Positions 35,300 through 44,379 of a DNA stretch of 64,000 nt are shown here, piece after piece. Position numbers and translations under genes: made by a program. The first letter of the stretch is position 1; every line of letters begins with the position of its first letter. Source of the stretch: Inhella gelatinilytica (GTDB lineage: Bacteria > Pseudomonadota > Gammaproteobacteria > Burkholderiales > Burkholderiaceae_C); contig NZ_JAEDAL010000002.1 in the NCBI RefSeq assembly GCF_016093295.1, positions 434,001 through 498,000 of the forward strand, written 5' to 3'. A model generated the notes under the pieces. The model was not told the origin of the DNA, did no database searches, and saw only the letters and a program-made list of their open reading frames with translations.

Positions 35300-37824
35300 G
35301 CGGCACTCCGGTAGGTCGCAATCTGGTGGGGCAACACCTCGCCTTCGCCGCCGTCGCGGGCCCATCCGGGCAGAGCACCGGGCAGCGGCGTGTCCAGCAC
35401 GTTCCACAGGCGCAGTTCCAGCTCGTCGCCGATGCGACGCAGGCTGCTGGGGATTAGCCTCGCGTCGGGCAGGGCCAGGGGCTCGCGCCAGGCAGGCTGG
35501 CGATGGCCAGGCAGAGCCAGGAGTGGGCGTCGGCGCCGCAGACTGGTTTGCAGTAGCGTGTCGGGCGCGAGGCCGGCATCCAGCGCGAATGCAAAGCTGG
35601 TGCCTTCGAAGTGATTGCGTTGCGCGTCCGGCGTCGCCAGGTCGGGGCCGGCACCGGCGCCACGGGTGACGAGGTCGCGCCGCGACAGCCAGCCGACCGC
35701 TCGCTGTAGGGTCATGGCCAGTGCCTGACTGCCATCGGGCATGGCGACGATCTCAAACTCTTGCAGGCCGCGGTGCGCGACCGCGATGGCGCCGGCCTGC
35801 ACGGCGCTCAAGGACGGGTTGACGACGATCTCGGTCTCGCGCTGCTTCGTCGCCTCGGCTGGGTAGTCGGCCAGGCGCACCGGCCGGCGCGTCCAGTGGA
35901 AGGCGGTGTCGGCGGCGCTTTCGCTCAGCCGCTCGCCAGCGGCAAAGACCAGGCGGGTACGCTGGTCCTCGGCGCAGCCGAAATGGCGGATCTGCGCCTC
36001 GACCCAGGGCTGACCCCGGCATAGCAGCAGGCTGAGGCTGCCGCGCACCTTGAGCTCGCGCTCGTGCGGGCCTTGGCGGCCTTCGTCCAGGCTACGCGCC
36101 TGCTGGTACTGGAAGTCCAGTTCCAGCCAGGTGAAGGGACCGCTGCGACGCAGCCAGCGCGGCTGGAATTGCGGATGCCAGCGGCGATCGGCATGCGGCG
36201 GCGGCGCGAAGTTGTAGCTGTCGCCGGCGTCGAGCTCGGTGTGGAGCAGGATCTGCATCCGCCCGGCCTCGGTTTGCCAGAACAGGCGACCGGCGGGGTC
36301 GCAGCTCAAACTAGCGGCGCCGAGCTCCAGGTTCAGCGCCTGCGCTTCGAGCAGCTCGGCGGCCTGCAAGCAGGCCGACCCGGCCGCAGTGGGCGCACAG
36401 GCCTGCAGACGCAGGGCCTGTGCCGCCATGCCTTGCAGCGGCAGGCCCAAGCGCAGACCCAGGCGGTGGCCGATAACGGGTTCGGGGAAATCGTCTAGCG
36501 GTGAACGCAGCTCGCGATGCGGCTGCAGGTCCAGCCAATGCAAGGGCAGCGGATTGCCCTCGGCGTCGAGAACGCGAACCGCCTCGGGGATCGGGCCTTG
36601 CAGGAACAGCTCTAGCGCCTGCCAGCCTTCCCGAGCCAGCGGCAGGGGATTGAAGAGCGTGAATTGCGTGTCGTCGGCGAACACGCTCGCCCCTTCGCCC
36701 TCGTGCTGCAGCGGCGTCTGCAAGCCGGCTTCGTGCAGCGCTCGGCCGCGCAGGCTGGCCAGGCGTTGATCGAGCTGCTGGAAGCGGCTCTCCATCTCGG
36801 TGTGCACCTCGTCCACGCTGCAGCCGCAGATCGAGTCATGCGCCTGCTGCTGGATCAGCAGCTTCCAGCTCTGCTCGATGGCGCGCGCCGGCGGCCTGAC
36901 ACCTTGAAGCCAGGCCCAGAGCGGCTCGGTCTCGCCAAGCAGCCTGTCTTCCAGGCGCTGATGCGCCTCCTTCAGGTAGCGGCGCGTGGACAGCACATCG
37001 GGTAGCACAAAACTCTGCGCGTTGTCGCGCAGTTCGCCCTGCAGGGTCGGACGCTGCACATCGCCGATGGCCTCCAGATGCTGCTGCAGGCCCTCCTGCA
37101 CGAGCTCATAGCGGTCCTGGTTGGCGTTGAAGGCCGCCATGCGCTCGGCGAGCTGCCCATGCGGTGTGAGGTGGTCGCCCCCCTGGGTCAGCAGCAGCTT
37201 GCCGCTGAGCGAGCGAGGTGCGATGGACTCCAGGTACTGGGTGAGCGCGCCCTGCCAGTCCGGCACATTCAGCGGATGCTGGTAATAACCTTGAGTCAGA
37301 TAGATCGCATCGACTGCCGAGCCATCCGGCGCCGCCCAGCGAAATTCGGCATGGCGCAGATTCACGCCACGCCAGGTCACGACCGAACCCACGCCGTGCT
37401 GGCGCAGCAGTTGTGGCATTTGCGCAATGTGGCCAAAGCTGTCGGGCAGGTAGCCAACCCTCTGGCAACAGCCGTATCCGTTGGCCAGGCGCATGCCAAG
37501 TTCCAGGTTGCGCCACAGGGACTCGCCGCTGACCAGGAACTCATCCGCCATCACGTACCAGGGGCCCAGCGCGATGCGCCCAGCTCGTGTGTGCGCAAGT
37601 ACGCGTTCGGCCAGCGCGGGCTCGGCTTCAAGTAGCAGATCTTCCAGCGCGACCACCTGGCCGTCGAACAGGAAATGCTGCAGGCGGCCGTCATCGAGTT
37701 GGTCGCAGATGCGCGTCATGACCGCTAGTAAACGGCTGGCAAAGGTCTGCTGTGGGAAGTACCACTCGCGGTCCCAGTGCGTCTGCATGACGACCGAAAC
37801 CCGGTAGGGCGTGGGTAGGGTCAT
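35296..37824 (-). CDS. Alpha-mannosidase, GH38 (MngB-like)
   Basis: An 842-residue retaining alpha-mannosidase. Zinc and active-site motifs: THWDREWYF (His16, Asp18), GYLPDSFGHIAQMP (nucleophile Asp region), and QQAHDSICGCSVDEVH (Asp/His ligands). The C-terminal beta-sandwich domains are complete. No signal peptide is seen, so it is cytoplasmic like MngB of E. coli, which cleaves mannosylglycerate. It would release mannose from an imported oligosaccharide or mannoside. AGE-family epimerase and PfkB kinase genes across the divergent promoter could process the mannose. Overlaps are 4 bp at both ends. Confidence 0.9.
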   Translation of the reverse strand: MTLPTPYRVSVVMQTHWDREWYFPQQTFASRLLAVMTRICDQLDDGRLQHFLFDGQVVALEDLLLEAEPALAERVLAHTRAGRIALGPWYVMADEFLVSGESLWRNLELGMRLANGYGCCQRVGYLPDSFGHIAQMPQLLRQHGVGSVVTWRGVNLRHAEFRWAAPDGSAVDAIYLTQGYYQHPLNVPDWQGALTQYLESIAPRSLSGKLLLTQGGDHLTPHGQLAERMAAFNANQDRYELVQEGLQQHLEAIGDVQRPTLQGELRDNAQSFVLPDVLSTRRYLKEAHQRLEDRLLGETEPLWAWLQGVRPPARAIEQSWKLLIQQQAHDSICGCSVDEVHTEMESRFQQLDQRLASLRGRALHEAGLQTPLQHEGEGASVFADDTQFTLFNPLPLAREGWQALELFLQGPIPEAVRVLDAEGNPLPLHWLDLQPHRELRSPLDDFPEPVIGHRLGLRLGLPLQGMAAQALRLQACAPTAAGSACLQAAELLEAQALNLELGAASLSCDPAGRLFWQTEAGRMQILLHTELDAGDSYNFAPPPHADRRWHPQFQPRWLRRSGPFTWLELDFQYQQARSLDEGRQGPHERELKVRGSLSLLLCRGQPWVEAQIRHFGCAEDQRTRLVFAAGERLSESAADTAFHWTRRPVRLADYPAEATKQRETEIVVNPSLSAVQAGAIAVAHRGLQEFEIVAMPDGSQALAMTLQRAVGWLSRRDLVTRGAGAGPDLATPDAQRNHFEGTSFAFALDAGLAPDTLLQTSLRRRRPLLALPGHRQPAWREPLALPDARLIPSSLRRIGDELELRLWNVLDTPLPGALPGWARDGGEGEVLPHQIATYRSAA

Positions 37825-38645
37825 TGCTTTACGGCGCCCTTGAGGGCCCCATCGATGAAAAATCGTTGACTCAGCGCGAACATCGCCAGCACCGGGATCA
37901 GGGAGAAGATCGCGCCCGCGGCGACCAGGCGCCAGTCCAGCGAGAGCAAGCCCGCCAACCGGTTTACACCTAGCGGGAGCGTGAAGCGCGCCGGGTCATC
38001 GGTCAGGATCAGCGGCCAGAGGAAGTCGCCCCACGCCGCGATAAAGGTGAACACCGCCAGCGTAGCCAGTTGCGGTCGCACCAGGGGCAGGCACACATAA
38101 GCCCAAATGCGCCAGCGGCCCACGCCCTCCATCACTGCAGCCTCTTCCAGCGCCTTGGGGATGCTGTCAAACGCCTGGCGCATCAACAGCACCCCAAAGG
38201 CCGTGCAGGCGTGCGGCAGAACCAGCCCGAGCACGGTGTTGCGCAGTCCGAGCGTCAGTGCCAGTTGGTAGACAGGGATCATCAACAGCTGAAAGGGCAG
38301 CATCATGCTGGCCAATAGCGCGCCAAATACCAGGGGCTTGGACCGGAACTCCAGTCGTGCCAGCGCGTAGCCGGCCATCGACGCGAAGCAGGCATTGCAC
38401 AACACCGCCAGCACCGCCACCGCCAGGCTGTTGCCCAGATAGCTGAACATGGGCTGGCTGTCCAGCACGCGTTCGAAGTTTTGCAGCGTGGGGGTTGCCG
38501 GCACCCACTGCGGCGGGTTCGCAAACAGCAGGTCGGCCGGTCCCTTTAATGCCGTTGACAGCAACCACAGGAAGGGCCCGATGGTGAACAACCCCCAGGC
38601 GCACAGGGCGAGATAGCGCGGCCAGTGGCGCAGCAGGCGGCTCAT
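37821..38645 (-). CDS. Sugar ABC transporter permease (MalG/UgpE type)
   Basis: A 274-residue CUT1 permease with six transmembrane segments. The EAA loop is ALEEAAVMEGVGRWRIWAYV. The start MSRLLRHWPRYLALCAWGL at ATG 38645 overlaps the other permease stop by 4 bp and gives the normal family length. The frame is open a little further upstream (38687) without support. It pairs with the adjacent MalF-type permease. Confidence 0.92.
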   Translation of the reverse strand: MSRLLRHWPRYLALCAWGLFTIGPFLWLLSTALKGPADLLFANPPQWVPATPTLQNFERVLDSQPMFSYLGNSLAVAVLAVLCNACFASMAGYALARLEFRSKPLVFGALLASMMLPFQLLMIPVYQLALTLGLRNTVLGLVLPHACTAFGVLLMRQAFDSIPKALEEAAVMEGVGRWRIWAYVCLPLVRPQLATLAVFTFIAAWGDFLWPLILTDDPARFTLPLGVNRLAGLLSLDWRLVAAGAIFSLIPVLAMFALSQRFFIDGALKGAVKQ

Positions 38646-39502
38646 GCTTTTTTCTTTAGCAGTCGAAGCTGCACCAAACTCAGGCACAGGGTGATGACGA
38701 ACAGCGCCATGCCCGCAGCGCTGGCCAGACCCATCTCGAACTCGACGAAGGCGGTTTCGTAGATGAAATACACCAGGGTCTTGGAGGCCGCCATGGGCCC
38801 GCCCTGGGTCATCACGTAGATCTCTTCAAAAACCTTCATGGCCGCGATCGAGGACATCACGGCCACGATGGCCATGGAGGGCCGCAGCAGCGGCACCGTG
38901 ATGTGCCAGAACTGCTGCCACGCGTTGACGCCTTCGAGTTGCGCCACCTCATAGAGGCTGCGCGGAATGCCCTGCAACCCGGCCAGGTAGATGACCATGT
39001 AGTAGCCCATGCCGCTCCAAAGCGTTACCGCCATCACCGCAAACAGGGCTGTATCGGGGTTGGTCAGAAAAGCGATGGGCATGTCCACCAACCCGAGTGC
39101 CATCAGCGCGTAGTTGAGCAGGCCCCTCTCTTCGTAGACCCACTTCCAGATCAGCCCCGAGATGACCAACGACGTCACCACCGGTAAGTAGAAGAGTGCC
39201 CGAAAGAACTTGATGCCAGGCAACCTTGCGTTCACTCCCACGGCCAGCACGATGGGCAAAAACACCAGCAGCGGCACCACAACGACCAAGTACAGGAGGC
39301 TGTTTCTCAGCGAGGCCCAGAAGAACGGGTCGGCGCCCAGCCGAGCGTAGTTGGACAGCCCGACAAAGTGGGTCGGACCGATCATGTTGTAGTCGGTGAA
39401 TGACAGCCACAGCGCTTGAGCTGCGGGATAAAGCACCAGGCCACCCAAAAGGCTGCAGGCGGGCAGCAGGAACAGCAAGGGCACCCAGGGTTGCTCTCTC
39501 AT
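38642..39502 (-). CDS. Sugar ABC transporter permease (MalF/UgpA type)
   Basis: A 286-residue CUT1 permease with six predicted membrane segments. The EAA loop is SLYEVAQLEGVNAWQQFWHI and the N-terminal membrane segment is VPLLFLLPACSLLGGLVLYP. It forms the channel with the following permease, driven by the UgpC-type ATPase. The short N-terminus without an extra domain is UgpA-like. ATG 39502 overlaps the ROK kinase stop by 4 bp. Confidence 0.92.
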   Translation of the reverse strand: MREQPWVPLLFLLPACSLLGGLVLYPAAQALWLSFTDYNMIGPTHFVGLSNYARLGADPFFWASLRNSLLYLVVVVPLLVFLPIVLAVGVNARLPGIKFFRALFYLPVVTSLVISGLIWKWVYEERGLLNYALMALGLVDMPIAFLTNPDTALFAVMAVTLWSGMGYYMVIYLAGLQGIPRSLYEVAQLEGVNAWQQFWHITVPLLRPSMAIVAVMSSIAAMKVFEEIYVMTQGGPMAASKTLVYFIYETAFVEFEMGLASAAGMALFVITLCLSLVQLRLLKKKA

Positions 39503-40362
39503 GCCGCCTCCGTGAATGCCAGATGCGCCGCGCCTAGCAGACCCGCGCGGGCGCCGAGCTCTGCAGGCTTGACCTCAAGGGGCAAGGCGTCCAGCAGCGG
39601 CTGCAAGAGCGGCCACCAAGCGGTGCGCGCCTCGATCAGGCCGCCGCCAATCAGAACGCGGCCGGGGTCCAGAAGCCAGTGCAGATTGTGTAGAGCCAGT
39701 GCCAGGTGTCCTACCCAGGTCTGCAGGGCGCTTTGCGCGCGGGTGTCGCCCTGCTGCACGCGTGCCAGCACCTCGTGGCCGTTGGCGGCGCTGCCGTGCA
39801 ATCGGGCCAGGCCGGTGCCAGAGAGCAGAGCTTCCAGCGGCAGGCGCTGCCCTTCGTGTAGCACTTCGGTGCGTCCCAGGTGGCCGGCCAGGTGACCCCT
39901 GCCGGTGTGCAGCCGACCGTTGATTAACAAGCCGGCACCCAGTCCTGTGCCCAGGGTCATCAGGGCGCCGTGATCGCACTCGCGCAGGCCACCCAGCCAC
40001 CTTTCGCCCAGCAGGGCGGCGTGCACATCGTTGCGTGCGGCCAGCGGCAAGCCCAATTCGGCCAAGGCGGGATAGAGGGCCGTGCCCTTCCAGCCTGGCA
40101 GGGCGTCGGTGGCGTCCAGAACCCGCGCCGCGCTTGGGTCGATCACCCCAGCCAGGGAAAGGCCCAGGGCTTGCGGCTGTGCGTCGCCGCGAGCTTCGAT
40201 CAGCAGGGTCTTAAGGGTTGCGAGCACGGCGGCGGCCCCTTGCTGAGCGGGCGTCGTGCCTTGCGCTAGGCGAAGCAGTTGGCCTGTCGAGTCCACCAGG
40301 GCGGCGCGCGTCGACGTGCCGCCGAGGTCGGCGGCGAGCACGCAAGTGGGGGGCGTGCTCAT
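39499..40362 (-). CDS. ROK-family sugar kinase lacking the usual zinc cysteines
   Basis: A 287-residue ROK protein without an N-terminal HTH, hence a kinase rather than a repressor. The phosphate loop is LAADLGGTSTRAALVD. The region TLGTGLGAGLLINGRLHTGR and the GHLAGHLG His motif are present. However, the CxCGxxGCxE zinc motif that normally follows is replaced by LHEGQRLPLEA. Context with NanE suggests ManNAc kinase (NanK role); glucokinase or mannokinase activity is also possible. ATG 40362 overlaps the binding-protein stop by 4 bp. Confidence 0.82.
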   Translation of the reverse strand: MSTPPTCVLAADLGGTSTRAALVDSTGQLLRLAQGTTPAQQGAAAVLATLKTLLIEARGDAQPQALGLSLAGVIDPSAARVLDATDALPGWKGTALYPALAELGLPLAARNDVHAALLGERWLGGLRECDHGALMTLGTGLGAGLLINGRLHTGRGHLAGHLGRTEVLHEGQRLPLEALLSGTGLARLHGSAANGHEVLARVQQGDTRAQSALQTWVGHLALALHNLHWLLDPGRVLIGGGLIEARTAWWPLLQPLLDALPLEVKPAELGARAGLLGAAHLAFTEAA

Positions 40363-41591
40363 GGCGCGGCGCAGCCCAGCAGAGCAGCCCATTGGCGGCC
40401 GGCGGCCTGCAGTGCGGCTTGCGGTGATTGGCGCCCCAGCATTTGCGCCTGCAATTGCAGCGTGTAGGCATTGCGCAGCTTGCTGTAGGCGCGCATGGGG
40501 GGCACCAGCACGGCGCCGCGCAGTGCGGTGGCGGCAGAAAGCGCGCGGGCCCGATCGCTCAGCTCAGTGCTGGCGGGCGTGGTGGATAAAAACGGGTCGT
40601 CGTAGCTGGCGCGGGTTGAGGGCAGGACCGGCACAGTCTGGGCAAAGCGCAGTTGGTTTTCGGCGTTGCTCACGAACGCGGCGAATTCAAAGGCCGCTGC
40701 GCGTTGGCGTGAGGCCGTGGGCACGGCCAGATTCATCAGGGCCAGGTTGGGCGCCACGCCCGCGCCTGCCAGCGGTGGCGCGAGGTCGATCTGCTCGTAC
40801 AAGGCGGCGTTGCTGGTCTTGATGAAGCGCAGGAACTGCATGCCGGTGGAGACCATCGCCAGCTCGCCGGCGACGAACAGCTCCACGGCTTTGCGGTGCC
40901 CCTCGGTCACCACGTTGCGTGGCACGTACCGGCGCTGGTAGAGCTCGCGATAGAAATCAAAAGCCGCTGCGCCTTTTTCGTTGACGAAACCTGGACACCC
41001 TTTGGCGTCCAAAAGTGGGGTTCCAAATGACACCAGGGTCTCCAGAGGGTGAGCCCCATCCAGCGCTGGAAAGTACGCGTGCATGCCATGGGCTGCAAAC
41101 TTGGGTGCCACGGCCAGGAGCTCCGCTGGGCTGCGCGGCACTTCGGTGACACCGGCCTTTTGCAGCAGTCCGCGGTGAACCAGCGTCAGATTGGTCGTCA
41201 GGTACCAGGGCAAGGCGAAGCTTTTGCCCGCCAGCCGGTTGCCGGCCCAGGCGGCGGGCAAGTAGGACTGCACGACGGCGGGCGGCAGGTGTGCCTCGGG
41301 GTCTGCCAGCGCCCCGAATTCGGCCAACTTGGCGGCGAATTGCGGATTCAGGTTGACGACGTCCGGCGCCTGCCCGGCGGCAATAGCGGTCAACACCTTG
41401 CGTTCCATCTCGGACCAGGGCAGGTCGCGCCACTGCACGCGCTGGCCCGGGTGCTGGGCCTCGTAGCGTTCGATCAGACCCCGCACGTAGCTGTCCAGAT
41501 GCGGCGACAGTTGCATGGTCCAAAACTCAAGGGTTTGGCCCTGTGCCAGGGTTGACAACAGTGAGAGGAGAGGGGTGGCGAGCGACTTCAT
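40359..41591 (-). CDS. Sugar ABC transporter solute-binding protein (extracellular family 1)
   Basis: A 410-residue periplasmic binding protein of the CUT1 class. The signal peptide is MKSLATPLLSLLSTLAQGQ. The mature protein starts TLEFWTMQLSPHLDSYVRGL and shows the family pattern AGQAPDVVNLNPQFAAKLAE. ATG 41591 is preceded by GGGAAAA. It is the first gene of the nine-gene minus-strand sugar operon, transcribed from the GntR-controlled divergent promoter region. Confidence 0.92.
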   Translation of the reverse strand: MKSLATPLLSLLSTLAQGQTLEFWTMQLSPHLDSYVRGLIERYEAQHPGQRVQWRDLPWSEMERKVLTAIAAGQAPDVVNLNPQFAAKLAEFGALADPEAHLPPAVVQSYLPAAWAGNRLAGKSFALPWYLTTNLTLVHRGLLQKAGVTEVPRSPAELLAVAPKFAAHGMHAYFPALDGAHPLETLVSFGTPLLDAKGCPGFVNEKGAAAFDFYRELYQRRYVPRNVVTEGHRKAVELFVAGELAMVSTGMQFLRFIKTSNAALYEQIDLAPPLAGAGVAPNLALMNLAVPTASRQRAAAFEFAAFVSNAENQLRFAQTVPVLPSTRASYDDPFLSTTPASTELSDRARALSAATALRGAVLVPPMRAYSKLRNAYTLQLQAQMLGRQSPQAALQAAGRQWAALLGCAAP

Positions 41592-41631
41592 TTTTCCCGG
41601 CACCATAGCCGAACTTGCGTTCTGGATCAAG

Positions 41632-41723
41632 CAATGGTCTACTAAATGGTATTGTTATTTCCGTATGAGACTGGCTATATGTGGTTGCTATGACTCAGGT
41701 AATATCCTGGAAAATAGACCAAT
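41632..41723. promoter_or_regulatory. Two GGTCTA half-sites in the divergent gntR/binding-protein promoter
   Basis: CAATGGTCTAC at 41632-41642 and ATAGACCAAT (reverse of ATTGGTCTAT) at 41714-41723 flank the 145-bp divergent spacer, one near each start codon. The cores match those in the TonB-receptor promoter at 27245-27439. The arrangement fits control of both operons, including autoregulation, by the GntR protein. Confidence 0.55.
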
Positions 41724-41735
41724 AAGGTACCGAAC

Positions 41736-42470
41736 ATGGCTTCCGAGCGTGCCCTGAAACGACAGCAGTTGAAGGACCAGTTGCTGAACCTGGTGCAGCA
41801 ACACACGGGGGGGCGGCTGCCGCCCGAGCGGGAGCTTTCCGAGCGGTTTTCGGTGGCTCGTGAAACCTTGCGCCGCTGCCTGCGGGAACTGGAGCAGGCC
41901 GGGCTTTTGGAGCGCAAACAGGGCGCTGGCACGTTCGTGAGTGGCCAGCCGGTGATCAAGCAGTTACAGCTCATGAGTTTCAGCGAGGACATGCGCGAGC
42001 GCGGTCTGACGCCGTCCAGCGAGGTGCTGTCGATCCTGGAGCTGGGCGCCAACGCCAAACTGGCCCAGAAGCTCAAACTCACGCCGGGCGCGGCCCTGAT
42101 CGAGATTCGTCGTCTGCGCTGCGCCAATGACGAACCGATGGCGCTGGAGACGGTGTATCTGGTCAAAAGCCGTGTGCCGCTGATCGATGCCCAGCAGCTC
42201 AAGAACGGGTCGCTTTACGAGCTGCTGCAGCAGGCCGGCATCACCATCCGCAGCGCAGTACAGCAGGTGCAGGCCACGGTGTTGAGCGAGGACGAGGCGG
42301 ACCTGCTCGAAGTGCCGCCGTTTTCACCGGCGCTGCTGGTGGAGCGCCTGGTGCTGAGCCAGACGGGCGAGATGGTGGAGTTCGCCTGCACCCTGTACCG
42401 GGCCGACCGTTACCGCTTTGAAGTCAGCGTGCTGCGTGCCCCGCAGCGCGCCTTGGGAGATGACGTTTGA
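41736..42470 (+). CDS. GntR-family regulator (HutC/UTRA subfamily, NagR/DasR-like)
   Basis: A 244-residue regulator. The N-terminal winged HTH (residues about 8-75) contains [20 protein letters not shown] and [11 protein letters not shown]. The C-terminal UTRA effector domain contains LEIGA-type and [14 protein letters not shown] patterns. Members of this subfamily sense GlcNAc-6-P, GlcN-6-P or other sugar phosphates and bind TGGTCTAGACCA-like sites. GGTCTA half-sites occur on both sides of its gene start and at 27.2-27.4 kb. nanE follows with a 4-bp TTGA overlap, so the regulator is the first gene of the plus-strand operon. Confidence 0.9.
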   Translation: MASERALKRQQLKDQLLNLVQQHTGGRLPPERELSERFSVARETLRRCLRELEQAGLLERKQGAGTFVSGQPVIKQLQLMSFSEDMRERGLTPSSEVLSILELGANAKLAQKLKLTPGAALIEIRRLRCANDEPMALETVYLVKSRVPLIDAQQLKNGSLYELLQQAGITIRSAVQQVQATVLSEDEADLLEVPPFSPALLVERLVLSQTGEMVEFACTLYRADRYRFEVSVLRAPQRALGDDV

Positions 42471-43138
42471 CACGGCAAGAACTGGACGAACGCCTACGCG
42501 GTGGGCTGGTGGTGAGCTGCCAGCCGGTGGACAACGGCCCTTTGGACCACGATGAGGTGGTGGCGCGGCTGGCCGAGGCGGCTCTGGCGGGCGGCGCGCG
42601 CGCGCTGCGCATTGAAGGCGCTGCGCGCCTGGCCCACGTGCGGCGGCGCCTACCAGGCGCGTTGCTGATTGGCATCGTCAAGCGCGATTTGGCGGATAGC
42701 GCTGTGCGCATCACCCCGCTGCTGGCTGACGTGCAAGCCTTGGCCGACGCGGGGGCAGATGTGATCGCCGTGGACGGCACGGCACGCGAGCGTCCGGTTC
42801 CCGTGGTCGACCTGCTGCGGGCCATTCATGCGCGCGGCGCGCTGGCCATGGCCGACTGCGCCACGCGCGAGGACGGCGACACCGCTGCGGCGCTGGGGTT
42901 CGAGATCATCGGCACCACGCTGAGCGGCTACACCGGGGGGCCAGTCCCCGCGGAGCCCGACTGGACGCTGTTGCAGGCCCTCAGCGCGCACCACCCGCGC
43001 GTGATGGCCGAAGGGCGGGTCAACACGCCGGCCCAGGTGGCACAGGCCCGGGCGCTGGGCGCATGGGCGGTCACTGTCGGCACGGCCATCACGCGCACGG
43101 AGCTGGTCACCCACGCCTTCGTCGAGGCTTGCGCATGA
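42467..43138 (+). CDS. nanE: N-acylmannosamine-6-phosphate 2-epimerase NanE
   Basis: A 223-residue TIM-barrel enzyme that converts ManNAc-6-P to GlcNAc-6-P. The N-terminus [16 protein letters not shown], catalytic Lys in [32 protein letters not shown] and [20 protein letters not shown] are canonical. The start is TTG 42467, overlapping the gntR stop (TTGA), with GGGAGA 6 nt upstream. No nanA or nanT is nearby, so ManNAc rather than sialic acid may be the source. The ROK kinase across the promoter could supply ManNAc-6-P. Confidence 0.93.
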   Translation: MTRQELDERLRGGLVVSCQPVDNGPLDHDEVVARLAEAALAGGARALRIEGAARLAHVRRRLPGALLIGIVKRDLADSAVRITPLLADVQALADAGADVIAVDGTARERPVPVVDLLRAIHARGALAMADCATREDGDTAAALGFEIIGTTLSGYTGGPVPAEPDWTLLQALSAHHPRVMAEGRVNTPAQVAQARALGAWAVTVGTAITRTELVTHAFVEACA

Positions 43139-44379
43139 CCCCGAACTTCTGGGCCCCCGCCTTTTTGCAGGCGCACATTCGCCACACGCTGGCCTTCTAC
43201 GCGCCGGTAGCGCTGGATCCGACGGGGGGCTTCTTCCATTTCTTCAAGGACGATGGCACGGTCTACGACCGCCGCCAGCGCCATCTGGTGAGCAGCACGC
43301 GCTTCGTCTTCAACCACGCCATGGCCTATCGCGCGTTTGGCGACCCCGAGGACCAGCGCCGCGCCGCGCACGGCCTGGCCTATGTGCGGGAGGTGCACCG
43401 CCAGCCCGGCGGAGGCTATGCCTGGTTGCTCGATCACGAAACGCGGCACGTGCTGGACCCGACGAACCACTGCTACGGCCTGGCCTTTGTGCTGCTGGCC
43501 CTTGCCCAGGCCGCGCTGGCCGGCGTGGCGGGCGCGCCAGAGGGCATTGCCGAGACCTTTGAGTTGATGGAGCACCGCTTTTGGGAGCCCCAGCACGGGC
43601 TCTACGCCGACGAAGCCGATGCCGACTGGCGCCTGAGCCCCTACCGGGGCCAGAACGCCAACATGCACAGCTGCGAGGCCCTGCTGACAGCGCATGAGGC
43701 CACCGGCGAGGCCCGCTACCTCGACCGTGCCGCCCTGCTGGCCCACAACATCTGCGTGCGGCAAGCCGAACGCTGCGGGGGGTCGATCTGGGAACACTAC
43801 GACACGAACTGGCAGCCCGACTGGAGCTACAACCGCCACGACCCCGCCAACCTGTTCCGCCCCTGGAGCTACCAGGTTGGCCATCTCACTGAATGGGCCA
43901 AGCTGCTGCTCATCCTGCACCGCGCACAGCCGCAAGCCTGGCTGGTGCCGCGCGCCATCGAACTCTTCGACGAAGCCTGGGCCAAGGGCTGGGATGCCAA
44001 GCACGGTGGCCTGGTTTATGGCTTCGGGCAAGACGGCAAGGTCTGCGACGCCGACAAGTACTTTTGGGTGCAGGCCGAAAGTTTTGCCGCCGCCGCCTTG
44101 TTGGCTCAAGCCACGGGCGAGGACCGCTTCCTCCGCGCGTACGAGCAGATCTGGGCCTACAGCTGGCAGCACTTTGTCGATCATGAGCACGGGGCCTGGT
44201 TTCGCATCCTGAGCCCCGACAACCGCAAGCTCAGCGACGAAAAATCGCCAGCGGGCAAGACCGACTACCACACCATGGGCGCCTGCCACGAGGTGCTGCT
44301 GGCGCTGAACGAGGAGCCCCAGTCGCCGGCGCCTCGCTCGCTCGCTCCGGAGCGGCCCTTTGCAAGGCGCCGGCTGTGA
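43135..44379 (+). CDS. AGE-family epimerase/isomerase (mannose isomerase or GlcNAc 2-epimerase type)
   Basis: A 414-residue (alpha/alpha)6-barrel enzyme of the N-acylglucosamine 2-epimerase family. Conserved segments include [56 protein letters not shown] and [19 protein letters not shown]. The family includes mannose isomerase (mannose to fructose), cellobiose epimerase and GlcNAc/ManNAc epimerase. With an alpha-mannosidase and a PfkB kinase nearby, mannose to fructose is attractive, but ManNAc/GlcNAc conversion fits nanE equally. ATG 43135 overlaps the nanE stop by 4 bp. Confidence 0.85.
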   Translation: MTPNFWAPAFLQAHIRHTLAFYAPVALDPTGGFFHFFKDDGTVYDRRQRHLVSSTRFVFNHAMAYRAFGDPEDQRRAAHGLAYVREVHRQPGGGYAWLLDHETRHVLDPTNHCYGLAFVLLALAQAALAGVAGAPEGIAETFELMEHRFWEPQHGLYADEADADWRLSPYRGQNANMHSCEALLTAHEATGEARYLDRAALLAHNICVRQAERCGGSIWEHYDTNWQPDWSYNRHDPANLFRPWSYQVGHLTEWAKLLLILHRAQPQAWLVPRAIELFDEAWAKGWDAKHGGLVYGFGQDGKVCDADKYFWVQAESFAAAALLAQATGEDRFLRAYEQIWAYSWQHFVDHEHGAWFRILSPDNRKLSDEKSPAGKTDYHTMGACHEVLLALNEEPQSPAPRSLAPERPFARRRL

